Positions 1-7,692 of a stretch of 64,000 bases of DNA are shown piece by piece. The notes below the pieces were generated by a model. That model searched no databases, was not told the DNA's origin, and saw nothing but the letters and a program-made list of their open reading frames with translations. Both the position numbers and the translations under genes were made by a program. Positions within the stretch are counted from its first letter, which is position 1, and each line of letters opens with the position of its first letter. Origin of the DNA: Corallococcus sp. NCRR (GTDB lineage: Bacteria > Myxococcota > Myxococcia > Myxococcales > Myxococcaceae); the NCBI RefSeq assembly GCF_026965535.1, contig NZ_CP114039.1:6510001-6574000 (forward strand). Reading direction: 5' to 3'.

Positions 1-2646
1 AGATGAGCCCACTCCATGTCGGCGAATGGCCTGTGCCGCCTCCCGCAGGAATCGCGCCTGGACGTGAGGGTTTGATTGGTGTTGGCATAGTTTCAGACCT
101 GAGTCCAACAGGTGAACGCGCATGTTGGGTGAAACGATGCTCTCTGGAACGTCGTCCAGCCTTAGTACCAGCAAGATAAGATCTACCAATAGGTAGATCG
201 GAAGGACTGCCGAAGATCGATCCTCCAGATCGAGAAGGAGTCGCGCACGACGAGCTGAATCCAGTGTGCTCCGGCCTCTTGCCAGCTGGAGTCTTGCTTG
301 GGCTCGATGGATCTCCCACGCAACAATGCGGCCCCCCTTCTGAATCATCGCCGTCGAGAGAGCATCAATCGCGAGCAAGAGGTCTGTCCCTTTCGCTCGC
401 TGTTCATCGGTGGAGTTTGGATCTCTTAGAAGCTGTTTTGCATAGTGGTGTGCAGCAGAAACCTGTTGTTCGTCTTCATCCGTGACAACATCGGTGGGCA
501 CTCCATGTGTCTCGACGAACAGCGCAAGCTCAGTCAGAGCTGTCAGCCGGGTGAGTCTCAAATAATCTGACTTGCTCGCGGTCACCGGCCCCACCGTGTC
601 CACTAATTGGCCGAGGGCGACCGGTGGCAGCCGAGCCACGTCTACGACCGGGTCTGACGCGATTCGTCGAAGCCCTGCCTCTACATCGGGCACGTGAGAG
701 AGGCAGTCAATGTAAGTCTCGACCAGCGCGGCATCCTCCGCGATTGGACCACCACTCGTACGTGCCTTTCGCAGAAGGTATCGATAGCCGTTCACAAAGG
801 ACTGAATGCGAAGCGGGTGACTCTTCAACTCGTCCGCCAAGTCTGATTGTCGAGTCCATGACAACAGCGCGTTACGCACCTCCGAGCCCACATCGACATC
901 GCCATGAGCGTCTACCCACGCCGCGATGAGTCGGTGAATGCGCACGAACCGCTCCCCTCCCATGCCTGCGCGAAAAGCGACACCGGCGTCATTAAGCATC
1001 GCCCAATTTCGGGGAGAGCCGACCCGCAGTGGCTCGGGCAGCCACAGAATGGGAACCTGTACTTGGCCGAGGGCAATGATGAAGGCCAACCGCTTGCGGT
1101 CGAGGTCTGAAAGGCATGCCCAGGTCTTGTGAATGCCGGCTTCGATCTTCTGGTCGATTGACCCGAAATTTCCCGCGCGAAGGGTCTGCTCGAACTCCTC
1201 CAGATCGTCAGGCACGAACCCAGTGGCCTGATTGAGCCACTTGAGGCAGCTCGCGATGAGCGCGCTGTGATCTGAGAGTTCGCCAATGACACGTACCAAA
1301 TCGCGGCTCTTCGGCTCTAGCTGCGCTCCCTCCGTCGCAATCTCGAGAAACTCCTCGGCGGACGGAGCTTCAAGGCTGAAGGAGGCATCGACGTCGTTCA
1401 CCCCTGGTCCAACCAAGATACAGGCTCCCCCGGCGCCAGCTCTGAGCAAGTCCCGGATATCGAACGATGGCGCGACATCCGCGTTATCGATTACAAGAAC
1501 ACGTCCTCTACCATTTTCGACCAGCGCATCACGCACGCGGCCGACCAGGGGCTTCAACTCAAGCTTGGTAACATCCGTGACGAGGAGTTCCGCCCCAAGT
1601 TGCTGAAGGCCCTGCAACCAGACCTCCTCTGGAGTGCGGCCGTTGGAGCGAGGGAGTTCGAAGTAGGCGCCGTCTGGGTGAACGGCAGCAACCTGGCAAG
1701 CTACCTGGGTCTTGCCATCTCCTGGACGCCCTCTAAGTGCGACGCGCTGCTTGCCGCTCAAGAGTGAGTCTAGGATCTGCTTCATCTTACTGTCGAGCCG
1801 AGTAGAGCTTGCGCTGGTTGGGGGCTTTAGAGACGCTTTGCTGTTGAACGTTCGCTGTTGAAGCAAGTCGCGTATGCTCGCGATGGCAGCCAGGACCTCT
1901 TCGCTGCGATCCATCCTGAGCAGAAGCTCCGCCAGTTGGCGGTCCCGCAAACTTGGAGTGCTATTCTGGAGTCGTGAATAGGTCCAAATGCGCTCGTTAA
2001 ACTCGGACGAGGACGCAGAGAGCGCCATCTCCCCGAGCCATCCCGAGACGATGTTTCGCGCATGTTCGCTGTCAATCCCCCGCGATGAAGCGGTGTGCGT
2101 TACCAAGCGATCAAACCGCTGGGTTAGGCTCTCGGCTCCGAGATCCCACTGGACGAGGCTCCAGAATCTCTCGAATTTCAGTTCGTCAGTAACGAAGCCT
2201 GTGAGTTTCGGGAATGTGGAGGGTTTGAATCCCGCGAGAAAGCCTCCGAGCGAACTCCGGATTTCCTCCCGTGTAGCAGAATCCTGCTTGCCTTGTACCC
2301 AGCGAATAAAGGCCGAGCTAGAGTCGTGTAGGTTTCCCGGTTGCTGGGTGCTAAGGAATATGAAACGGATGTTGTTGTTGCTTGAAGCCTCCACGGCCCA
2401 GCGTTCGAGCATCCTGCATGCTTTCTCCTGAGTGAGGGAAAAGGTGCCAATCCGATCCTTTACCTGGGTTGCAACCACCGAGGCACCAGCAACGGTCACC
2501 ACGTCCTCGAACGCCTCGACGGCCACCACGAGGGCAGGGGCGTTGGAGGTCAGCAACTCTACGGCGCGCAGCAACTGATGAACGTACCCTCGAATGGAGG
2601 CATGCGCTTCAGTGAGTGGGTCGCGGGGGATGCTTGGAGAAGTCAT
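1..2646 (-). CDS. STAND NTPase with N-terminal Cap4/DUF4297-like nuclease domain (NLR-like defence candidate), 3' end outside window
   Basis: The minus strand reads open from ATG 2646 to base 1 without a stop (882 codons), so the gene runs off the left edge. Residues about 12-95 look like the DUF4297/Cap4 restriction-like fold: an RGYVHQLL helix, an acidic strand (VAVEAFEDVV, E44/E47/D48) and a QVKD motif (Q61, K63). A P-loop GRPGDGKT sits at 306-313 and a Walker B strand RVLVIDNAD ends at D387. Past about residue 500 the chain is helical and repeat-like, as in TPR-type sensor domains. Nuclease, STAND NTPase and helical sensor in one chain is the layout of Avs-type anti-phage proteins, which oligomerise on a phage protein and then cut DNA; that role is inferred here. 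Codons such as ATA, CTA and AGA are commoner than in neighbouring genes, suggesting transfer. An in-frame TGA at 2674-2676 limits the start. An AAAGGG precedes a different-frame 18-codon ATG at 2665, so ATG 2646 has no clear ribosome site. An IS lies 97 bp upstream. Confidence 0.8.
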   Translation of the reverse strand, partial: MTSPSIPRDPLTEAHASIRGYVHQLLRAVELLTSNAPALVVAVEAFEDVVTVAGASVVATQVKDRIGTFSLTQEKACRMLERWAVEASSNNNIRFIFLSTQQPGNLHDSSSAFIRWVQGKQDSATREEIRSSLGGFLAGFKPSTFPKLTGFVTDELKFERFWSLVQWDLGAESLTQRFDRLVTHTASSRGIDSEHARNIVSGWLGEMALSASSSEFNERIWTYSRLQNSTPSLRDRQLAELLLRMDRSEEVLAAIASIRDLLQQRTFNSKASLKPPTSASSTRLDSKMKQILDSLLSGKQRVALRGRPGDGKTQVACQVAAVHPDGAYFELPRSNGRTPEEVWLQGLQQLGAELLVTDVTKLELKPLVGRVRDALVENGRGRVLVIDNADVAPSFDIRDLLRAGAGGACILVGPGVNDVDASFSLEAPSAEEFLEIATEGAQLEPKSRDLVRVIGELSDHSALIASCLKWLNQATGFVPDDLEEFEQTLRAGNFGSIDQKIEAGIHKTWACLSDLDRKRLAFIIALGQVQVPILWLPEPLRVGSPRNWAMLNDAGVAFRAGMGGERFVRIHRLIAAWVDAHGDVDVGSEVRNALLSWTRQSDLADELKSHPLRIQSFVNGYRYLLRKARTSGGPIAEDAALVETYIDCLSHVPDVEAGLRRIASDPVVDVARLPPVALGQLVDTVGPVTASKSDYLRLTRLTALTELALFVETHGVPTDVVTDEDEQQVSAAHHYAKQLLRDPNSTDEQRAKGTDLLLAIDALSTAMIQKGGRIVAWEIHRAQARLQLARGRSTLDSARRARLLLDLEDRSSAVLPIYLLVDLILLVLRLDDVPESIVSPNMRVHLLDSGLKLCQHQSNPHVQARFLREAAQAIRRHGVGSS

Positions 2647-2807
2647 GTGGTAGCCGCGTGAACATGCGCCCTTTCAGCTATTTCGACGATAGCACTACAT
2701 ATAGGACTCATGAGCCCTCGAATGAGGCGACCGCTTTGGTTTACAGCACCTAACGAAAGTCAGGACTGGGCTGGCAGAGCGCAAGGGGCGTCCCCAGGTT
2801 GAGGGGC

Positions 2808-3613
2808 ATGGTCCGCGAACTCGTCCCCGACGCCTTCTGGCAGCGCGTGGCACCGCTGCTGCCGCCGCCCCGGCCCAAGAAGAAAGTGGGCCGTCCTCGG
2901 GCGGATGACCGCGCGGCGCTGGAAGCCATCGTCTTCGTGCTCCGAAGTGGCATCCCTTGGGAGATGCTGCCTCGCAAGCAGTTCGGCCTGTCGGGCATGA
3001 CGGCCTGGCGCAGGCTGGAGGAATGGACCCGGGCTGGCGTGTGGGAAAAGCTCCAGGCGCGATTGCTGGATGAACTGGGCCTGCGCGGCAAGGTGGACTT
3101 CTCCCGCGCCGCTATCGACTCCTCGTCCGTCCGGGCGTCAAAAAGGGGGCCCTCACGGGCCCAAGCCCGACGGATAGAGCGAAGGCGGGTAGCAAGCATC
3201 ATCTTCTCGTAGACGCCCAGGGGCTGCCGCTCACCGAGTCCGTGACGGCCGCCAACGTCCACGACACGCACGAACTTTTCCCGCTCGTCGACTCCGTGCC
3301 TGCGGTGCGGATGCCTTCGGGGCAGCGCCGCTTCCGCCCGGGAAAACTCCACGCCGACAAGGCCTACGCCTCCAGGAAGAACCGGAGCGGGCTTCGTCTA
3401 CGCAGCATTGCCGCCCGCATCGCGCGTCCCGGCGTTGAGTCCAAGGAAAGGCTCGGACGCTACCGATGGGTCGTGGAGCGCACGCTGGCCTGGAAGAACC
3501 AGTTGCGCCGCCTTCGCGTCCGCGACGAGCGCAGGGACGATGTCCACTTCGGCTTTCTCGTCCTCGGCTGCTGCATCATGCTCCTACGACGCCTGTGTCC
3601 TGGCATTTGTTAG
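2808..3613 (+). CDS. IS5 family transposase, made by -1 frameshift (orfA/orfB)
   Basis: Cut-and-paste DDE transposase in two overlapping frames. OrfA (2808-3212) has the DUF4096-type N-terminus (FWQRVAPLLPPP, VGRPRADDR, SGIPWEMLP) and the first catalytic Asp in AAIDSSSVRA. OrfB carries the second Asp (LHADKAYAS) and the catalytic Glu (WVVERTLAW) and ends at TAG 3613. Read back from its first GTG (3242), the orfB frame stays open to an A5G5 run at 3141-3150 and gives the conserved junction KGALTGPSPTDRAKAGSKHH. A -1 slip on A AAA AGG therefore joins the two parts into about 268 aa, the family norm. Programmed -1 frameshifting is known in the IS427 group, so I read this as intact rather than broken. 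ATG 2808 is chosen because GAGGGG precedes it; TTG 2799 is an in-frame alternative. Confidence 0.85.
3141..3150 (+). other. A5G5 slippery sequence for transposase frameshift
   Basis: TCAAAAAGGGGG sits where the two transposase frames must join. In the orfA frame it reads TCA AAA AGG GGG; a slip of one base back gives AAA AAG GGG GCC, which continues the conserved transposase sequence. The GGGCCC-rich stretch just downstream (about 3149-3172) could act as a stimulatory hairpin. Confidence 0.65.
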
Positions 3614-3623
3614 GAGCTGTTAT

Positions 3624-5039
3624 TACTACTTGATCAGATGCGTGACGGTCCTCGAGGAGGAGCGCGAGCGCCGAGTCTGCGGAGGCACAGCGGACAATGG
3701 CCGAGGCGGCGCAGCAGCAGATGCTGAAGCCGCCGACGCACCTGGGGAAGGGTCCAGGGAATCCTCCTCCGGGGGAAAAAGCGCTCGACGGAGCGCGAGG
3801 AAGCCATGGGCCACCATGCAGAGGGTGGCGTGGTGGTGAAAGCCTCTCCAGGTGCGGCCCTCGAAATGGTCCAGGCCGACTTCGCCCTTCATCTCCTGGT
3901 AGTCGCGCTCGACGCGCCAGCGCAGCTTCGCCAGGGTGACGAGGCGTTTGAGGGGCGTGTCTTCCGGCAGAGACGAGAGGTAGTACTTCGTTGGCGCGGC
4001 CTCGCCCGGCGGCCACTCACACAGGAGCCACTCGGGAGCGCCGGGCGCCTTGCGCACGACATGGCCTTCAGCGACCTGGATTCGCACCGCGGCGAAAGTG
4101 GAGGACTGCGTGCCGCGGCTGCCCTCGCGCCAGCTGATGCGGCGGTACTCCTCCTCGGGTAACTGGCGCGCCAGCTCTTCAATCGTCCAGGGCTGCACGC
4201 CGCTGTCGTCGACGAAGCGAGTCCGGGGGCGTCCGTACGCGCCCGCCTTCTTCACGGGCAGGTGCGGCGTCGCCCCCGGAGGCCACACCTTGTGCTGCCC
4301 CGGCACGGCGACGAGGTAGGGCAGCCCGCGTGCCGTGAGTCCTTCGCGAAACTCCCGGCAATTGCCATACCCCGCATCCGCCAGGACGACGTGCTTGCGC
4401 ACGCCCCACTCCAACGCGTCATCCAACTGCGACAGCGCCAATTCCCATTTGCGCGAGGCGCCTACCGCCTCGGGGACTCCGGCCGCCTTGCGTCGGTCCT
4501 TCTCCGTCACCCACTCCTCGGGCAGGTACAGCTGCATGCCGATACACCCGCTGCCACGAGCCCCAGCCAAATGCAGGCTGACGGCCACCTGGCAGTTGTC
4601 CGTGCGCCCCAGCGTCCCCGAGTACTGACGGGCGACTCCCACCGAGTGCTTCCCCTTCTTCGGGAAGCCCGTGTCGTCCACCACAAGGGCTTCCACCTCC
4701 GGCAGCCACTCTTCCAGCTTCCGCGCCAGTCGCTCCCTCAGCGCCTCGTCGCTCCACGTCCCTTGCGAGACGCACTGCTGCAGTCGCTGGCGCATTGCCT
4801 CGACATCCCTGGCGTCCTCTACCAGCCGGGCCGCCATCGGCTCGATGCTCTTGCGCTCCCCATCCAGCAGTAGGCCCGTGACATAGGCCTCCATGGCGCG
4901 CCGTCTCTCCAGTCGCCCCATGCCGGCGACCATCTCTTCGAGATAGGCGCTCAGCGCCTCATCCAGCTTCTTGAGCTGCGCGGGTGTCATCCCGGCCGTA
5001 GATCACACGGGCCCCCTGGATTCAAGTGACCGGGTAGTA
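3624..5039 (-). mobile_element. IS701 family insertion sequence, complete
   Basis: A 1,416-bp element with short imperfect inverted repeats: TACTACTTGATCA at 3624-3636 and, complemented, TACTACCCGGTCA at 5027-5039 (10 of 13 identical). A 4-bp direct repeat TTAT flanks it (3620-3623 and 5040-5043), matching the 4-bp duplications of the family. It carries one full-length transposase gene whose stop codon lies inside the left inverted repeat. It directly abuts the IS5-type element. Confidence 0.85.
3626..4990 (-). CDS. IS701 family DDE transposase
   Basis: A 454-aa transposase, full length for IS701 (about 400-450 aa). The three catalytic acidic residues sit in the expected contexts: first Asp in LVVDDTGFPKKGKHSVGVAR, second in HVVLADAGYGNCREF, and Glu in WRVERDYQEMKGEVGLDHFE. 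The N-terminal 100 residues are the helical DNA-binding part. The last 40 residues are Ser/Ala/Pro-rich and end in the left terminal repeat, where TAG 3626-3628 is the stop. The reading frame is unbroken and both element ends are present, so the copy is probably active or recently active. Confidence 0.92.
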   Translation of the reverse strand: MTPAQLKKLDEALSAYLEEMVAGMGRLERRRAMEAYVTGLLLDGERKSIEPMAARLVEDARDVEAMRQRLQQCVSQGTWSDEALRERLARKLEEWLPEVEALVVDDTGFPKKGKHSVGVARQYSGTLGRTDNCQVAVSLHLAGARGSGCIGMQLYLPEEWVTEKDRRKAAGVPEAVGASRKWELALSQLDDALEWGVRKHVVLADAGYGNCREFREGLTARGLPYLVAVPGQHKVWPPGATPHLPVKKAGAYGRPRTRFVDDSGVQPWTIEELARQLPEEEYRRISWREGSRGTQSSTFAAVRIQVAEGHVVRKAPGAPEWLLCEWPPGEAAPTKYYLSSLPEDTPLKRLVTLAKLRWRVERDYQEMKGEVGLDHFEGRTWRGFHHHATLCMVAHGFLALRRALFPPEEDSLDPSPGASAASASAAAPPRPLSAVPPQTRRSRSSSRTVTHLIK

Positions 5040-5043
5040 TTAT

Positions 5044-5366
5044 GTTCCAGTTGCGCTTCTCCGATACTCGGCTGCTGCGTCGTGGGATCGTCAACGCCAC
5101 TTTGGGCAGTGCGTCAATGCAAGTGAGCGAGGCGCGCACGGGGCCGGCACGTTGCCGGTGCCGAGGAAGCGGGGCGGCCTTACCGTTGGATGGGGCAGGA
5201 GCCAGGTGTTGGCGTAAGTGGCGCCGCCCAGCTGGGTCGCGCGCCATTGTAGAGCACCTGGGCCCTCACGGCCCGTGAAGCAGGCCCCGGCGCATGGACC
5301 ACCCCGAAGCGCAGGGGGCTGAGCCAAAGCAGGGCCGGAGCTGCCAGCGCTGTTGCACTGAGCGCT
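5044..5366. other. Non-coding or decayed stretch beside the IS701 element
   Basis: No convincing gene on either strand. Short open frames here show no recognisable motif and no consistent codon bias. The stretch lies between the right target duplication of the IS701 element and a decayed strictosidine-synthase-like gene, so it is probably the eroded 5' part of that gene or its old upstream region. Confidence 0.4.
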
Positions 5367-5640
5367 TTGGCACTGCGGGGGCTCGTCGGCATCAGTCTGG
5401 AGGGCATCGTGCGCACGCTGGCGGACCGGGTCGAAGGCGCTTGGCTGGAGTTCGCGGATGAGGTCGCGATCGCCGCAGACGGGACGGCCTACGTCACGAA
5501 TGCCTCCATGCGGTACGACAGCGCTTGGCCCTATGCCTTCCTGGAGGGCAAGGCCAACGGGCGCGTGGGGTGGTCTACGAGCCTGGGACGGGGGAGGTCT
5601 GGCCCCTCATGAAGGGCATCTATTTCGCCAACGGCTACAA
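5367..5640 (+). pseudogene. Remnant of a strictosidine synthase / SMP-30-like beta-propeller gene
   Basis: One frame encodes EFADEVAIAADGTAYVTNAS and WPYAFLEGKANGR, close to the conserved core of strictosidine-synthase-like proteins (FxxxVxVAxDGTVYxTxAS, then ILEGxPxGR). Near 5565-5575 the homology jumps frame and continues as VVYEPGTGEVWPLMKGIYFA and NG, matching the next conserved block (YDPxTGxxxxLxxGLxFANG). The N-terminal blades and everything after FANG are missing. This is a frameshifted fragment of a six-bladed propeller protein (hydrolase or lactonase-like). No functional product is expected. Confidence 0.6.
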
Positions 5641-6108
5641 CCGCGCCACCAGTTGCGGCATCGGCGGCAACGAAGGAGACGCTGGCGTCGACGCGACCCA
5701 CCACGTCCCGGGTTCACCCATCACAGCAACCACCGGGGGCTTCCTCATGAACTCCTGTTTCCGCTAGGTGGGAATGGGGGAATTCACCTCCAGCGACATC
5801 GCCGAGCCGAATGCGTTGTACGCCTCCACGGCCGTCTGCAAGGGCAAGCCCCCTGCTGGTGCCACGGCCTGGCAGCAGTACGGCGCCAGCGGCATCTACC
5901 TGGACGTGAACACGGCGGGATGCGGCTTCGGCACGGCGCCGCTGTACTTCACCTCCATTGGAGGCGACGGCGGCCAATGGGAGCGCTTTGGTGCCACGGC
6001 CATCTTTATCCCTCGCCCACAGGCTCCCGGGTCTACGTCCGGTTCCCGGACATCAATCCTGCTATGGCCAACAGTCTCAACTGGCATCTGAGCTGGAGCG
6101 CGAGGTAG
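5641..6108 (+). pseudogene. Decayed secreted protein with GIYLDVNT...FTSxGG...GAT repeat-type domain
   Basis: The frame holding the end of the propeller fragment continues through an in-frame TAG at 5765-5767, then encodes QQYGASGIYLDVNTAGCGF and LYFTSIGGDGGQWERFGATA. Around 6010 it must shift frame to continue as GSRVYVRFPDINPAMANSLN and WHLSWSAR. Together these match a domain common in secreted myxobacterial proteins (GIYxDVxT, FTSxGG, GATxIY, GFRVYVR, WHxxW). One nonsense codon and at least one frameshift make it a pseudogene. How it became joined to the propeller fragment is unclear. Confidence 0.55.
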
Positions 6109-6138
6109 CCGGGAAGGGACATCACCGCGCGCCTTCCG

Positions 6139-7512
6139 TCAGCGCCCGACAACAGGTTGATGGAAAGCGCGCATGAACTGCGCGTCCTTCCAATCCCAGA
6201 CGCGCATGGGATCCTTGTCCACATTCACTGGCGAGGAGTTCCAGTTGTGGACGTCATATGAATTGGAGGCCCGCCAGTGGATGAACACGCTGAACACGGC
6301 CGTCACGACGAGCGCGCCCGCGAGGATGCGGTGCCGTGAGGGGGCCTCCAGGACCGTCTGCACGGGGAACGCGAGGAAGTAGACGAGGTACGGCAGCACG
6401 TCGGTGAAGAAGCGCGGGCCAATGGAGTGCCCGGCCCACCAGATGAAGAAGGACGAGATGGCCGCCCAGTGCAGGACCAGGATGAGGGCGAAGGCGACCT
6501 CATAGGGCTCCAGGCTCCGGCGGCGCCACCGCTGGACGAAGCCCACGACGCCCAGCACCAGGAACGGTGAGAAGGTGAAGAGGCCTCGCGAGGGACTGAC
6601 GAGGTTGGCGGCCAGGGCCATGAAGAACGGGCCGGCGAATGGATCCACCGAGTGCCGGTAGTAGGGCGAGAACACCGACCCATAGACAGACAGGTGGTAC
6701 GCGCAAAAGGGAATCGCCACGACCGCCGCGCCCGCGAAGTAGGCCGGCAACTGGCGGCGGAAGCGCAGGGCCATGAACCCGGTGACCACCAGGACGCTCA
6801 GGGAGTGCGTGGGCCGGCACGCGTAGGCGGCCGCCACCCAGAAGCCCAGCGGGAACGCGGTGCGCGCGGTCTGCTCGGGCCGCGCCATCAACAGCATGAC
6901 GCAGGCGATGGCGAGGAGCCCGGGCCCGTGCTGCCAGAGCACCCGGCTCGCGGTGGAGTATGCCGTGGTCCCCAATCCGAAGAGCAGCACGCTGACGAGC
7001 GCCGCTCCCGGGGACACCCGTCTGCGCAGGGTGACGAGGAGCACCGCCGCGGCGGCGCAGACGTAGAACGACGCGATGAGCTGCTCGGTGCGGGCGAAGG
7101 AGCCCAGGTACTCCCGGCCGGTATGCCGGAACAGGGTACGCCACGCCAGCGCGTCGGCGCCGAGCGTCCCCAGGCGGGGCAACACCGGCTCCATCAGGGA
7201 GATGAGTCCCTCGGCGGCGGCCAGGAGCGGGAGCGCGGAGACCACCACTCCCATCGGGTACACGTAGTACGTGTGTCCGCCGGCCTCGTTGCGCGCATAG
7301 GCGGTGCCTGGAAAGAACGAGTGCCGGAACTCGTCCAGGTCGGTGTTGCCCTCATGGAGGATGCTGGCCGCGGAGGGGATGGACCACAGCGAGTCCGTCT
7401 GCAGCCGTGCCTCGCTCACGGTGTAGATGCCGAACAGGGCCAGACACATCAGCCAGAGCGCGAGCGTGGAGGACGCGAAGCCACCGCGTAATGAGAGGGA
7501 TGGGGTCGGCAC
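6139..7512 (-). CDS. Polytopic membrane protein, glycosyltransferase-like (C/ArnT-like topology)
   Basis: A 457-aa integral membrane protein with roughly ten hydrophobic segments, beginning with STLALWLMCLALFGIYTVSE. The first extracytoplasmic loop (DSLWSIPSAASILHEGNTDL followed by DEFRHSFFPGTAY) is polar and conserved-looking, as in lipid-linked-sugar glycosyltransferases of the GT-C fold. No classical DxD motif is certain, so the assignment rests on topology. The frame stays open far upstream on the minus strand, but that part is opposite a methyltransferase gene and has no membrane character. GTG 7512 is chosen because it precedes the first membrane span; ATG 7449 is the alternative. A divergent methyltransferase lies 180 bp away and may share its promoter region. 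Confidence 0.7.
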   Translation of the reverse strand: MPTPSLSLRGGFASSTLALWLMCLALFGIYTVSEARLQTDSLWSIPSAASILHEGNTDLDEFRHSFFPGTAYARNEAGGHTYYVYPMGVVVSALPLLAAAEGLISLMEPVLPRLGTLGADALAWRTLFRHTGREYLGSFARTEQLIASFYVCAAAAVLLVTLRRRVSPGAALVSVLLFGLGTTAYSTASRVLWQHGPGLLAIACVMLLMARPEQTARTAFPLGFWVAAAYACRPTHSLSVLVVTGFMALRFRRQLPAYFAGAAVVAIPFCAYHLSVYGSVFSPYYRHSVDPFAGPFFMALAANLVSPSRGLFTFSPFLVLGVVGFVQRWRRRSLEPYEVAFALILVLHWAAISSFFIWWAGHSIGPRFFTDVLPYLVYFLAFPVQTVLEAPSRHRILAGALVVTAVFSVFIHWRASNSYDVHNWNSSPVNVDKDPMRVWDWKDAQFMRAFHQPVVGR

Positions 7513-7692
7513 GGCGGGGTTTCTAGCGAATCCGGTGCAAGAACCCCAAGTCCCCAGACCTCCTCGTCGGCGCCCCGCGCCCCGGTGAATGTCGCCCGGC
7601 ATGACCTGGGTGACGGCATGTGGATGCCGGGCGCTGGAGGCCTTGGAAGGGTGCTGGCATAGTGGCCGGCCACGATGAATGAGGAGACGTCG

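Larger units (their letters stand above)
2744..3619 (+). mobile_element. IS5 family (IS427-like) insertion sequence, complete
   Basis: An 876-bp element bounded by imperfect inverted repeats of about 23 bp. The left end reads CAGCACCTAACGAAAGTCAG; the right end, complemented, reads CAGCTCCTAACAAATGCCAG, with four differences over these 20 bases. A TTA triplet lies immediately outside each end (2741-2743 and 3620-3622), as expected for the short TA-type duplications of this group. The single transposase gene needs a frameshift. The right duplication is shared with the duplication of the IS701-type element that follows. Confidence 0.85.

Noticed and set aside
2799-3613. IS5 transposase as a broken gene
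   Set aside because: The -1 slip at A5G5 restores the conserved sequence exactly, and both inverted repeats and the target duplication are intact.
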